Counted from the stretch's first letter, positions 53,013 through 62,450 are shown. The stretch is 64,000 nt of DNA from Sulfitobacter sp. BSw21498 (GCF_006064855.1 NZ_CP040753.1:1426001-1490000), one strand, 5' to 3'. Numbers and translations are program-made. The notes: generated by a model not told the origin, from the letters alone.

Positions 53013-54602
53013 TTATTGCGACAGACCAACTTGGTTGAAGATGTGGCCACCCAGCGGGTGTACGACATAGTTTTCAACTTCGGGACGCATTGGCATGTAA
53101 ACAACCGAATGCGCGATGGTTGCCCAAGGGGCTTGGTCTTTGAAGATTTCCTGCGCTTTTTCATACAGCGGCGCACGTTCTTCTTGTGTTGGCAGAACCT
53201 TGGCTTCCTGAACCAGGGCGTCGAACTCCTCGTTGCACCATTGTGCGCGGTTGGATTTCTCTACGCCGTCACAGCCCAGCAGAACCGCGAGGAAGTTGTC
53301 GGGGTCACCGTTGTCACCTGTCCAACCCAGCAGAACGGCACCATCGCGGTCTTTCGCTTTGGAACGCTCAAGGTATTCACCCCATTCGTAGGAAACGATC
53401 TCGACGTCGACACCGACCTTGGAGAAATCTTCCTGCATCAGCTCGGCCATACGGCGGGCATTGGGGTTATAGGGACGCTGAACCGGCATCGCCCAGATTT
53501 TCAGCGTCAGGTCGGATACGCCTTCGGCTTCCAGCGCGGCTTTCGCGGCTTCGGGATCGTATTTGTCATCCTCGATCGCGTCGTTGTAGGACCACATTGT
53601 TGGCGGCAGCGGGTTCTTGGCGATCTCGCCGGAGCCCTGGAACACCACGTCGATGATCGCCTGTTTGTCGATCGCCATGTTCAACGCTTTGCGCACGTTG
53701 GCGTTGTCGAACGGAGGCATCTGTGTGTTGTACGCCAGATAGCCCACGTTCAGGCCCTCTTGCTCCATCACGACGACATCTTCGGCGTCTTTCATCGCCT
53801 GCACGTCGGCAGGGTTTGGATAGGCCATCACGTGGCATTCGCCCGCCTGAACCTTCTGGTAGCGCACGGACGCGTCTGGTGTGATCGCAAAGATCAACGC
53901 TTCGACGCGTGCTGGGTCACCCCAGTATGCGTCATTGCGCACATAACGGATCACGGCGTCTTTCTGGTAGGCTTGGAAGGTGAACGGACCGGTGCCGATG
54001 GGCGCTTGGTTCATCATTTCCGGCGTGCCGGCTTCCAGCATCGCGTCAGCATATTCCTTGGACACGATCGACGCGAAATCCATTGCCATGTTGGCGATGA
54101 TTGGCGCTTCGGCGCGGGTCAGGTTGAACTGAACGGTGTAATCGTCAACTTTTTCAATGCTTTCGACCAGATCAGGCATCGACATCGCACCGTAGTATTC
54201 CCACGTGCCGCCCGATACTTTGTTGTAAGGGTTTTCGGCATTGCCCTGACGGTCAAAGCTAAAGATCACGTCATCGGCGTTGAAATCACGTGTGGGCGTG
54301 AATTGCGCGTTGCTGTGAAACTTGACGCCTTTGCGCAGCTTGAACGTGACGGTTTTGCCGTCTTCGGAAACGTCCCAGCTTTCGGCCAGCGCGGGAATGG
54401 TTTCGGTTGTGCCGACCTTGAATTCCGCCAAGCGGTTGTAAACCGGATGGCTGGACGCGTCAAAGGTCGTGCCCGATGTGTACAGGGCCGGGTCAAAGCC
54501 TTCGGGCGACCCTTCCGAGCAATAGACCAGCGACTGCGCCTGCGCCGCAACGCCAAGCGTGCTCAGCAGCAGGCCAGTGGCCATGATTTTCTTAAAAGAC
54601 AT
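53013..54602 (-). CDS. dppA: Dipeptide-binding periplasmic protein DppA
   Basis: Family-5 solute-binding protein of 529 residues with a signal peptide (MSFKKIMATGLLLSTLGVAAQAQS). Motifs SLVYCSEGSPEGFDPALYTSG, FDRQGNAENPYNKVSGG and GWTGDNGDPDNFLAVLLGC are typical of DppA. I start at the ATG at 54602, preceded by AGGAGAG. First gene of dppA-pepQ-dppB-dppC-dppD-dppF; an XRE-cupin regulator lies 70 bp upstream on the same strand. Confidence 0.95.
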   Translation of the reverse strand: MSFKKIMATGLLLSTLGVAAQAQSLVYCSEGSPEGFDPALYTSGTTFDASSHPVYNRLAEFKVGTTETIPALAESWDVSEDGKTVTFKLRKGVKFHSNAQFTPTRDFNADDVIFSFDRQGNAENPYNKVSGGTWEYYGAMSMPDLVESIEKVDDYTVQFNLTRAEAPIIANMAMDFASIVSKEYADAMLEAGTPEMMNQAPIGTGPFTFQAYQKDAVIRYVRNDAYWGDPARVEALIFAITPDASVRYQKVQAGECHVMAYPNPADVQAMKDAEDVVVMEQEGLNVGYLAYNTQMPPFDNANVRKALNMAIDKQAIIDVVFQGSGEIAKNPLPPTMWSYNDAIEDDKYDPEAAKAALEAEGVSDLTLKIWAMPVQRPYNPNARRMAELMQEDFSKVGVDVEIVSYEWGEYLERSKAKDRDGAVLLGWTGDNGDPDNFLAVLLGCDGVEKSNRAQWCNEEFDALVQEAKVLPTQEERAPLYEKAQEIFKDQAPWATIAHSVVYMPMRPEVENYVVHPLGGHIFNQVGLSQ

Positions 54603-54672
54603 TCGATTTACTCTCCTGGTTGGTAAAGTGGTATGTCCCCACGGCCTCTTTGGGCCGATGAGGGCGATAGGG

Positions 54673-55323
54673 TTAACGCCTGAGGGGTAACATTTCGCGC
54701 GAGCTCTCTGCTGGCGCGGCCTCATTCTGTCCGATTTCCCCGGACTTATCGTATTTCATCCGACCGACCCATAATATGCGGGCCTGCCGATCTGTCTTGT
54801 TGGACCAGCAATGCGGCGTGGTACCCAGATAATGCAGACTGTCGCCCGCGGTCATCAGATACTCCCGTTCGCCAACCATCTGCGAGATCTCTCCCTCGAG
54901 GATATAGATGATCTCTTCGCCAACATGGGTCACTGTTTCGGATTCGTAGCCGGGCGGGACATTCATCACATAGGATGTCATCTCGTGGCCCGCGCGTTCG
55001 GCACCGATCTGTTCATATTCAATCGACGATCCTGCCACCGCAAAACGGGGACGTCCGGCACCGCGGGTCAGACTGTCGACCGTACGCGGGGTGCGCACAA
55101 AGAAATCTGTATTTACCTCAAGCGCGGCGGCGATCTGGCTGAGCGTGCCAAGGGTCGGCGTCGCATTGGCACGTTCCACCTGGCTCAGATAGCCGACCGA
55201 CACACCGGACGCGGCGGACAGCTGCTGCAATGTCATCGCCATACGATGACGCTGCATCCGCATGCGGTCGCCCAATCCATCCGGTGGCGAAAGCGTTGCC
55301 GCCTGTATCGCTGTTGTTGACAA
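54673..55323 (-). CDS. XRE-cupin transcriptional regulator
   Basis: Regulator of about 216 residues from the TTG at 55323, which has GGGGGA upstream; a further TTG 18 codons earlier is possible. The N-terminal XRE helix-turn-helix (RMAMTLQQLSAASGVSVGYLSQVERANATPTLGTLSQIA, in part) is followed by a C-terminal cupin (VTHVGEEIIYILEGEISQM, GDSLHYLGTTPHCWSN). This architecture often controls amino-acid or peptide use genes, and its position directly upstream of dppA fits. Confidence 0.85.
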   Translation of the reverse strand: MSTTAIQAATLSPPDGLGDRMRMQRHRMAMTLQQLSAASGVSVGYLSQVERANATPTLGTLSQIAAALEVNTDFFVRTPRTVDSLTRGAGRPRFAVAGSSIEYEQIGAERAGHEMTSYVMNVPPGYESETVTHVGEEIIYILEGEISQMVGEREYLMTAGDSLHYLGTTPHCWSNKTDRQARILWVGRMKYDKSGEIGQNEAAPAESSREMLPLRR

Positions 55324-55627
55324 ATAATCCCCCGAAAGCACGCTTTGGCGTATCTTGGCGCACAGACTGTCGCGCAACTTTGTTTACGTCAACAATAAAA
55401 ATTATTGTCAGAGTGAAAACATTGCCAGTTGCCGCGACGGCACTTTGCGTTGAACCCGACACGGATCGCCCACCGTGGCACAGGAGCGATTCCATTTATA
55501 CGTGCACACTCCCCGCAGTCCGATGAGTGCACATTTTTTAGGCAAACGCTAGAAAAAGCGACGCGGACCGCGCCATCGGCCCGTCTGCCCCGTTGCAACA
55601 ATCAGCCCCGCGACACACGCTAAACAG

Positions 55628-56419
55628 ATGAATATGCCCCCATCTCTGCTGGTGTTTACCGACCTTGATGGCACGTTGCTGTCGCATACCTCCTATCGCT
55701 GGGACGCGGCCACACAGGCGCTGGATACACTGCGCGATATCGGCGCAGCGCTGGTGATCGCCAGCTCCAAATCCGCCCCAGAGATCATAGAGATTCGCGC
55801 CCAGTTGGGCTGGACCAGTTGCCCCGCGATCATTGAAAACGGCGCAGGCATTCTGCCCCCCGAGAGCACCGACACACCCAACACGGATACCTATGTCCGG
55901 CTGCGCCGCGTGCTGGATAGTTTGCCCGCCGATCTGCGCGACCCGTTTTGCGGGTTCGGCGATATGACCGTGGCGCAGATTGCGCACATTACGGGCCTGT
56001 CGCACAGCGGTGCGTCTAACGCGGCAGAGCGCGCGTTTTCCGAACCCGGCATCTGGTCCGGCAGCGCCCAACTGCGCACCACATTTATCGACGCCTTGCA
56101 CAACCACGGCATCCATGCCCGCGAAGGCGGCAGGTTTCTCACACTGTCATACGGGCGCACCAAGGCCGATCAGATGGCCGCGCTGACCGAAGGTTTTGGG
56201 GCCCGTCATACGCTTGCCCTAGGGGACGCCCCCAACGACATCGAGATGCTGCAAGCGGCAGATTTTGGCGTCATCGTTGCCAACCCGCACCGTAACCCCC
56301 TGCCCCCGATGCCCGGCGAAGGCACGGGCCGGATCACCCGCACCACCCTTGCCGGCCCCGCAGGGTGGAACACCGCCGTGCTTGATCTGATCGCGCGCCT
56401 TAACCTGAACAAAGGATAG
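55628..56419 (+). CDS. HAD phosphatase, probable glucosyl-3-phosphoglycerate phosphatase
   Basis: 263-residue HAD-IIB (Cof/MPGP-like) phosphatase. Motif I is FTDLDGTLLS (nucleophile Asp), with SSKSAPE for motif II and LALGDAPNDIEML for motif IV. The mannosyl-3-phosphoglycerate phosphatase subfamily uses this fold. Since the next gene is a glucosyl-3-phosphoglycerate synthase, the substrate is probably glucosyl-3-phosphoglycerate, giving glucosylglycerate. The two genes are 7 bp apart. Confidence 0.85.
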   Translation: MNMPPSLLVFTDLDGTLLSHTSYRWDAATQALDTLRDIGAALVIASSKSAPEIIEIRAQLGWTSCPAIIENGAGILPPESTDTPNTDTYVRLRRVLDSLPADLRDPFCGFGDMTVAQIAHITGLSHSGASNAAERAFSEPGIWSGSAQLRTTFIDALHNHGIHAREGGRFLTLSYGRTKADQMAALTEGFGARHTLALGDAPNDIEMLQAADFGVIVANPHRNPLPPMPGEGTGRITRTTLAGPAGWNTAVLDLIARLNLNKG

Positions 56420-56426
56420 ACAAAGC

Positions 56427-57647
56427 ATGGCTGATTTTCATCAGAACGGAAACATCGCGACACTGCACAATCTGCGCACCCGCTCTCAGGCCGAAATGAC
56501 CTACGAGCTTGAAACCTTCGCCCAGACCCGCAAAATGACGCTGATCCTGCCGTGCCTCTATTCCGAGCTGGAAACCGAAGCGATGCCCCGCATTCTGGAT
56601 GAGCTGTCCAAGGTCACCTATCTGCACCGCATCATCATCGGTCTGGACCGCGCCGACGAGGCACAGTTCCGCCACGCCAAAGAGTTTTTCAAAGGCTTGA
56701 ACCAGAATCATATTGTGATCTGGAACGACAGCCCGCGCATGCAAGCGCTTGAGGCTCAGCTACAAGAAATGGGGCTCGCCCCCGCCGAGAAGGGCAAAGG
56801 CAAAAACGTCTGGTCCTCTCTTGGGTATCTGATCGCCTGTCAGGACAGCGCCGTGATGGCGATCCACGATTGCGACATCGTCACCTATACCAACGACCTG
56901 CTGGCCCGCCTGATCTATCCGGTCGCCAATGCAAATTTCCCCTATCAGGTGGCCAAGGGCTATTACGCGCGGGTGGGCAGCGACAAGCTGAACGGGCGGG
57001 TCACGCGCCTGCTGGTCAGCCCGCTGCTCATCGCGTTAAAAAAGGTCGTGGGGGATCGTGACTATATCGATTACCTGCGCGCCTTCCGCTATCCGCTGTC
57101 GGGCGAATTTGCCATGCGTACCAATATCCTGCCCGACCTGCGCATCCCGTCAGACTGGGGGCTAGAGATTGGCGTTCTGTCAGAGGCATGGCGCAACCTT
57201 GCCCCGAAATCAGTCTGTCAGGTCGAAATCGCGGACGACTATGACCACAAGCACCAGGACCTGAGCGAAGCGGATGCCGACGCGGGCCTGAACCGCATGT
57301 CCACCGACATCTGCAAAGCGATCTTTCGCAAGCTGGCAGCGGATGGCACGGTGTTCACGCCCAACGTATTCCGCACCCTAAAAGCGACCTACTATCGCTG
57401 CGCGCTCGACCTGCTGGATGCCTATTACAATGATGCCAAGATGAACGGCCTCAGCATCGACCGCCACCAAGAAGAGCGCGCGATTGAACTGTTCACCGAA
57501 AACATCATGCGGGCGGGGCATTTCTTTTTGGACAACCCGCACGAGACGCCCTTTATTCCCACGTGGAACCGCGTCCATTCAGCGGCACCGGATTTCTTGA
57601 CGAAACTACGCGAAGCCGCGGCGGCGGATGATGCCGAATACACCTAA
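56427..57647 (+). CDS. gpgS: Glucosyl-3-phosphoglycerate synthase (GT81)
   Basis: GT-A glycosyltransferase of 406 residues that transfers glucose from an NDP-glucose to 3-phosphoglycerate. Visible motifs: LILPCLYSELETEA at the nucleotide-sugar site, AIHDCDIVTY as the metal-binding DxD, and GLEIGVLSEAW. It is downstream of the phosphatase and convergent with a GH13 phosphorylase, forming a glucosylglycerate metabolic cluster. Glucosylglycerate is a compatible solute in marine bacteria, especially under nitrogen limitation or salt stress. Confidence 0.9.
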   Translation: MADFHQNGNIATLHNLRTRSQAEMTYELETFAQTRKMTLILPCLYSELETEAMPRILDELSKVTYLHRIIIGLDRADEAQFRHAKEFFKGLNQNHIVIWNDSPRMQALEAQLQEMGLAPAEKGKGKNVWSSLGYLIACQDSAVMAIHDCDIVTYTNDLLARLIYPVANANFPYQVAKGYYARVGSDKLNGRVTRLLVSPLLIALKKVVGDRDYIDYLRAFRYPLSGEFAMRTNILPDLRIPSDWGLEIGVLSEAWRNLAPKSVCQVEIADDYDHKHQDLSEADADAGLNRMSTDICKAIFRKLAADGTVFTPNVFRTLKATYYRCALDLLDAYYNDAKMNGLSIDRHQEERAIELFTENIMRAGHFFLDNPHETPFIPTWNRVHSAAPDFLTKLREAAAADDAEYT

Positions 57648-57670
57648 TCACGGCAGTGTCTTTCGCCCAG

Positions 57671-59419
57671 TCAAAAGCGATTGGTGATCCACATGCATTG
57701 ATAAGGCTCCAGCGTGATATGATCCGCGCCAGCGTCAATCATTTCACCGCTGATCAGGTCCAGCCATGGCTGGTCCTCGATCAGGTTCAGTGCCGCAGCA
57801 GAGATCGCAACAGACGCATCGCTGACGTTATGCAACGCAAAGATCGACTGCTTGCGATCCAGACTTTGCCGCCACACGCCAAACACGCGGTCGTCTTGCA
57901 GGTTCACGGTAAACTGTGTGGCATTGGGGTGAAACGCCTTTTGCTTCTGCCGCATCTTCAAGCGCGCCGACAAATCGCCCAAAACCCGCGACTGCGCGCT
58001 GGCCCCATCGGCCAGCCGGTCGCGCAACGTCGGATAGTCCCACCGATGGCGGTTGATCGCGCGGCTCATCCCGCGGTGTTCGACCTGCGCATGATCATTG
58101 GGCGTCGCCAGCATCGCGTGAATATAAAAGGCCGGTATCCCCTCCAGCGACATGACGATGGTCTGCGAACAGATAAAGCGCGTGTGGTGATGGTCGTCTT
58201 CGCCCTTAAAGGTCCGAGATAGCGCATCGTAAAAGGTCGTGTTCAGCTCGTACGGGCTTTGCCCGCCGTCTGGCAAGCTGCGCATCGACACCAGCCCGCC
58301 GACCTGCAGCACCGTATCAATGACCTGTTGCTTTTCATCTTCGGGCAACAACCCTTCGGCAGGGCGCATCCCGATCCCGTCGTGGCTGGCGGTAAAATTC
58401 AGATACGCGCAGCCCATCGGCGCGGGCGGCATGGTGCGCTGCCAGCGCCGCAGATGCGCCCCGTTTCCCGACATCATCGCGTGCAAAATCAGCGGCGGCA
58501 GCGGAAAGTTATAGATCGCATGCGCCTCGTCCCCCGCGCCGAAATAGCTAAGGTTTTCGGCCTTGGGTACATTGGTTTCCGTCAGCAAAATGAGCTTTTC
58601 GGGCGCATAATCACACAGCAACCGCATCAGCCTGATAATCGCATGGGTCTGCGGCAGATGGATCGACGGTGTCCCGATCTGCTTCCATAGAAACGCCACC
58701 GCATCCAGCCGAATGATCTGCACGCCATTGTCCACATGCAGGCGAATGATCCGCAGAAACTCCAGCAGCACCTCGGGGTTGCGGAAATCAAGGTCGATCT
58801 GATCGTGGCTAAAGGTGCACCACACGTGACGCGGCCCGTTTGGTGTTTCTACCTCTTGTAGCAGCGGCGTCGTGCGCGGGCGCACCACATCGCGCAGATC
58901 ATCTTGCGGCGAGGCTTCGAAAAAGAACGTGTCAAAAGGGGGCTGACCCTGACGGTAAGCGTTGAACCAATTGCCCTGACTTGAGACGTGGTTCAGCACC
59001 AGATCCGACATCAGCGTGAAATCGGCGGCGATGCGATTAATGTCAGGCCAGTCGCCCAGTTGCGGGTTCACCGCGCGGAAATCGGACACCGCAAAGCCGT
59101 CGTCAGAGGTATAGGGAAAGAACGGCAGAATATGCACGCTATTCAGAGTTCCGCGTAGATAGCGATGCAGGAAATCGTTCAGTAGATCCAGCGGCTTATG
59201 CGCACCGTCGACGATTGAATTGCCGTATGTAATCAACAGCGCATCCTGTTCCGACCACAGCGTATTGCCCGCCACACGGCCCCTCTTGCGTCGGGTTGTG
59301 CTCTCCGGCCAAAAGGCGTCCAATGCCATGCTGGCTAAAATGTCGGCATCCAGTTCGGGGTAGATTTCGCCCAGCAATGCACTAAGCCGATAGCCGAGAG
59401 AACGCGCGCTGTCCGTCAT
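57671..59419 (-). CDS. GH13_18 sucrose-phosphorylase-like enzyme, probable glucosylglycerate phosphorylase
   Basis: 582-residue (beta/alpha)8 enzyme. The nucleophile Asp lies in VQIIRLDAVAFLWK, the acid/base Glu in ILLTETNVP, and the third carboxylate in ASHDGIGMRP. The long N-terminus and residues near FLWKQIGT match the GH13_18 group that includes sucrose and glucosylglycerate phosphorylases. Next to gpgS and its phosphatase it most likely phosphorolyses glucosylglycerate to glucose-1-phosphate and glycerate. Sucrose phosphorylase remains an alternative. Confidence 0.85.
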   Translation of the reverse strand: MTDSARSLGYRLSALLGEIYPELDADILASMALDAFWPESTTRRKRGRVAGNTLWSEQDALLITYGNSIVDGAHKPLDLLNDFLHRYLRGTLNSVHILPFFPYTSDDGFAVSDFRAVNPQLGDWPDINRIAADFTLMSDLVLNHVSSQGNWFNAYRQGQPPFDTFFFEASPQDDLRDVVRPRTTPLLQEVETPNGPRHVWCTFSHDQIDLDFRNPEVLLEFLRIIRLHVDNGVQIIRLDAVAFLWKQIGTPSIHLPQTHAIIRLMRLLCDYAPEKLILLTETNVPKAENLSYFGAGDEAHAIYNFPLPPLILHAMMSGNGAHLRRWQRTMPPAPMGCAYLNFTASHDGIGMRPAEGLLPEDEKQQVIDTVLQVGGLVSMRSLPDGGQSPYELNTTFYDALSRTFKGEDDHHHTRFICSQTIVMSLEGIPAFYIHAMLATPNDHAQVEHRGMSRAINRHRWDYPTLRDRLADGASAQSRVLGDLSARLKMRQKQKAFHPNATQFTVNLQDDRVFGVWRQSLDRKQSIFALHNVSDASVAISAAALNLIEDQPWLDLISGEMIDAGADHITLEPYQCMWITNRF

Positions 59420-60026
59420 GATCTATTGCCTTGTATAAGTGCCATTTCCAAAACCCTAGCGCAGACAATCGCGCGCGACGAGCCAGCATGCCGCGGCCCC
59501 CGCCCTGAGGGCACTAAACCCAGAAGGTCAGGAAAACCCGTCCGATTAACAGGCGCAACGCCCAATCGACGGGCATTTAACGGACCCCGAGGACGGGATC
59601 AGCCTGCAACGGGCCAGATATTTCAGAGAGGCTAGGCAAAACAGTCTGGTCCCCACAGCTTGCCCACTTGCCAATACAGCGCCTCGGGCAGCGAAGATGA
59701 TCGACAGGCGGCTTTCACCCGCGACGTCAAAGCGGTTCGCCGCAAGATTGAAATCCCCCCTCGCCCAGCGCGACATTTGGTATTTTCAGTTTGGCTTTCC
59801 GACTTAAAATCGACCCTAGCGGGTGAAAACACCTTCTGCCAGCGAGGGTAGCTTTGGCACTTTAGCCTTCTGGTCCCGCAATTTCCTACTCTAGGGATGC
59901 CTCCTATTCTGGGTCTGCGTCACCCCATCTAGCTGGTATGGATATCATGCTATTTTGCCGCGATAGCTCGCCGATCTCTTTCCTCACCCTCTTCCACTAG
60001 GGTTTCGTCGCATTGTTGCTTTGCGC
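59420..60026. other. 607-bp region with no supported gene
   Basis: Between the phosphorylase start and the cyclase stop I find no frame with family-like sequence or an RBS. It contains the upstream region of the phosphorylase and the end of the H-NOX/cyclase unit. No clear terminator hairpin or repeat is visible. It could hold a small RNA or decayed gene, but nothing supports either. Confidence 0.5.
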
Positions 60027-61028
60027 TTAGACGTGCAGCGTATGCTGCGCACGGCCAGCGTGCTTGGAGCGGTAGAGCGCCGCATCAGCGTCCGACAAGA
60101 CATCCTCCGCGACGGCATCCTGCCCCTTGCCAACCCGAATGCTACCAATACTGGCAGAAATCCTGCAGGCCGCGCCGTCAAAATCAATTGGCCGCTCCAG
60201 CTGCGCTATGATCCGATTGCCAACTTCGGTGAGATGGGCACCGTCTGTGATACCCGGTAGAAGTACCGTAAATTCGTCACCGCCGACGCGGGCAATAGTA
60301 TCGATCTCTCGTGTGGTGTCGATCATCACCCGCGCGGCGGCCTGTAGCACATGATCGCCCGCCGCATGACCCATGCTGTCATTCACCGCCTTGAAGTAAT
60401 CAAGATCGATCTGCATCACCGCGAACCCCTTTTTTCCCGCAATCAGACGTGCCAGCACATGGTCCATCGCACGGCGGTTTTTGAGACCCGTCAGCGTGTC
60501 AGTAAAGGCTCGCTCTTCCGCCGCGATCTTGGCGACCTCTAGCTTCTGGTTCAACGCACGCGAGGCCGCCATCGCCGCGGATTTCGCCTCGATGAGATAG
60601 AGCATTTCAACGGCTAGATCCGTGGCCGCAAAATCTGCATTGCTCAGCCGATAAGCACGTACCCCGTTCAGAATTGAGATACCAAAGGACAGGTTGATCA
60701 CGCAGTCATCTTCCGCGACATTTGCATCCCGCCCCCCGCTGCGATCAGGCAGCGGTACCAATACTCCCTTCAATACCAGCTCCGGGCTGTCACGTAGCGC
60801 TAGATGCAGCTTGCGCCCTGCCAAGGGGCGGATTTGCGCAATGCTGCAAGCCATATTCGGGCGCCGTATGACGAATTGATCAAAGAAGTTGCTGCCAACC
60901 CATGTACCGCGATGGCACAGCTTCTGAACCGTGGGCCCCACATGGCGAATACGTCCACAGGGCCGCACGATAAGATGCATCGGGCAAAGCATATCCAGCG
61001 CCGCCTCATAGGCAGCAGCCGTGGTCAT
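60027..61028 (-). CDS. Diguanylate cyclase with N-terminal H-NOX-associated (HNOBA) domain
   Basis: 333-residue cytosolic protein. Residues 1-150 resemble the PAS-like HNOBA domain that pairs with H-NOX sensors (HLIVRPCGRIRHVGPTVQKL; FDQFVIRRPN); a short helix leads to a GGDEF domain (from about residue 170, ERAFTDTLTGLKNRRAMDHVLARL). The active motif GGDEF is at 249-253, and an inhibitory I-site RxxD (Arg240-Asp243) sits five residues upstream. It should make cyclic-di-GMP and be product-inhibited. Its start overlaps the H-NOX stop by ATGA. Confidence 0.9.
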   Translation of the reverse strand: MTTAAAYEAALDMLCPMHLIVRPCGRIRHVGPTVQKLCHRGTWVGSNFFDQFVIRRPNMACSIAQIRPLAGRKLHLALRDSPELVLKGVLVPLPDRSGGRDANVAEDDCVINLSFGISILNGVRAYRLSNADFAATDLAVEMLYLIEAKSAAMAASRALNQKLEVAKIAAEERAFTDTLTGLKNRRAMDHVLARLIAGKKGFAVMQIDLDYFKAVNDSMGHAAGDHVLQAAARVMIDTTREIDTIARVGGDEFTVLLPGITDGAHLTEVGNRIIAQLERPIDFDGAACRISASIGSIRVGKGQDAVAEDVLSDADAALYRSKHAGRAQHTLHV

Positions 61029-61621
61029 ACGCTTGCGCCCAACTCAAAGCTACGTCCCTGCGCATAGTTCCGGTCGATGATGGTGACGCTGATTATCTCC
61101 TCCCCCGTGGTGAACCCTTTGCCGTCCAATAGGGCCAATGTGCCATAATCATCCGCGATCACCCGCATTATGCCCATCATCACGTACCCAAAGCCCGATA
61201 CCGGCCCGCGACACGTCAGCGAGAAACGCCAGTCGTCCAGCTGCGTGACCTCCATGGCGGGCAGACGAAGTTCCTCTATCGCGAGGGTAGCACGTTCAGG
61301 AAGATCATTGAGAGAGTGGAGAAACTCTTCGAAATCGACGCCGCCGAACCGCAGCAGACGGCGCACCCCGTCGCGTGCGGGGTTAGACACCAACCAAGCG
61401 CCTAAATCCTCAAGCAGGTCCGGTATCGGGCGGTCCACCACCGCAGACAGGCGCTTAACGACCCGTGGCGTGATGGCGTCATCATAGGTCAGCATCGGTT
61501 CAAAGTCGCTCGACCCCATTGCGCCACATAGATCGGCGCGCAGGGCGACTTGCGTCCATACCGCCCCCCCAAAACTGTCCAGCACGAACCGTTGGATCGT
61601 ATGGTTGATCAGCCCGTGCAT
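61025..61621 (-). CDS. H-NOX-family protein lacking the heme-ligand histidine
   Basis: 198-residue protein with the H-NOX fold signature (MHGLINHTIQRFVLDSFGG; FGGVDFEEFLHSLNDL; C-terminal GEEIISVTIIDRNY). In heme H-NOX proteins the region reads FL..(M/L)D.(V/L)H with the proximal histidine; here it is FLHSLNDLP, so the ligand position is Pro108. The YxSxR heme-propionate motif is SLTCR (Ser134, Thr136, Arg138). Heme binding in the usual way is therefore unlikely. Coupled by ATGA to an HNOBA-GGDEF cyclase, so it may still control that enzyme by protein contact or another ligand. Confidence 0.87.
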   Translation of the reverse strand: MHGLINHTIQRFVLDSFGGAVWTQVALRADLCGAMGSSDFEPMLTYDDAITPRVVKRLSAVVDRPIPDLLEDLGAWLVSNPARDGVRRLLRFGGVDFEEFLHSLNDLPERATLAIEELRLPAMEVTQLDDWRFSLTCRGPVSGFGYVMMGIMRVIADDYGTLALLDGKGFTTGEEIISVTIIDRNYAQGRSFELGASV

Positions 61622-61754
61622 CGCACCCCCTTCTGCCGCATTCAGGGGGGAAGATGACGAAAGACCGTTAATAAACGCCGAACGGAAACAGTCACCGAGG
61701 GTCGAAAGCCGATCAAATTTATATCAATTCAAAGGCAAACGTCCGACAGCGCGC

Positions 61755-62450
61755 CTATTGTGACCGACTGTCAAGCCACGCAGGCAGGTGGCCAATGTCA
61801 GGCAGCACCACATCCGCTGCGGCCTCAAGATCCTGCCGTGTGGCCATTCCAGTCAGCACCGCAACACACGCCATACCCGCTGCACGACCCGCTACCATAT
61901 CATGCAGACTGTCACCGATCATCGCCACTTCGGATGGGGCCAATCCAACAGCCTTAGCAAAGGCCAGCAATTGCCCTGATGTGGGTTTTGCACCGTAGCC
62001 GCTGTCGAAACCCGCGATAAAATCAAAGTGCCCAGTCACCCCCGCCTCGCCCAGATGCGCCCGCGCGGGGCCTTCGGCGTCATTCGTCGCAACACCAAGC
62101 GCCAACCCGCGCGCCTTGAACTCTTCGAGCAATGCAATGAGAGGCACGGCCTCTGCCTGCGGGGCGTTTTCGGCCTCGTAATTCAACAGCTGCAACAAAT
62201 CCGCTTTTGTCATATCGCTGACCTGAGGGGCAAGCGCCTCCACGATCTCCCCCGGGGTGCCGGCAATGGCAATACTGTCCGCAGAGAACGTTTGCGTCCG
62301 CACGTCAAACCCGATTTTTTGTCCCAACAGGGCGGACCGATCCGCATCCCCCTTGCCAAGCCGCGTGAGGAAGGAATTGGCCCATGCCTCCCATGTTGCG
62401 GCGAAATCGAATAGGGTTCCGTCTTTATCGAACAGCAGGGCTTTGATCAT
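61755..62450 (-). CDS. HAD-superfamily phosphatase (phosphoglycolate phosphatase-like)
   Basis: 231-residue HAD-I phosphatase from the ATG at 62450 (MIKALLFDKDGTLFDF, nucleophile Asp in DKDGT). Motifs continue with GVATNDAEGP, a Lys in GYGAKPTSG and IGDSLHDMVAG. The cap domain is of the phosphoglycolate phosphatase type; true substrate unknown. It begins 2 bp after the stop of the DUF3572 gene, and a TTG four codons upstream is possible. Confidence 0.88.
   Translation of the reverse strand: MIKALLFDKDGTLFDFAATWEAWANSFLTRLGKGDADRSALLGQKIGFDVRTQTFSADSIAIAGTPGEIVEALAPQVSDMTKADLLQLLNYEAENAPQAEAVPLIALLEEFKARGLALGVATNDAEGPARAHLGEAGVTGHFDFIAGFDSGYGAKPTSGQLLAFAKAVGLAPSEVAMIGDSLHDMVAGRAAGMACVAVLTGMATRQDLEAAADVVLPDIGHLPAWLDSRSQ

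Noticed and set aside
53001..54626. A 541-codon open frame on the plus strand opposite dppA
   Set aside because: It mirrors the codon structure of dppA, has no family-like sequence, and the minus-strand frame is a clear DppA with signal peptide and RBS.
61316..61318. His102 of the H-NOX-like protein as the proximal heme ligand
   Set aside because: It lies six residues before the aligned ligand position, on a different helix face; the aligned residue is Pro108.
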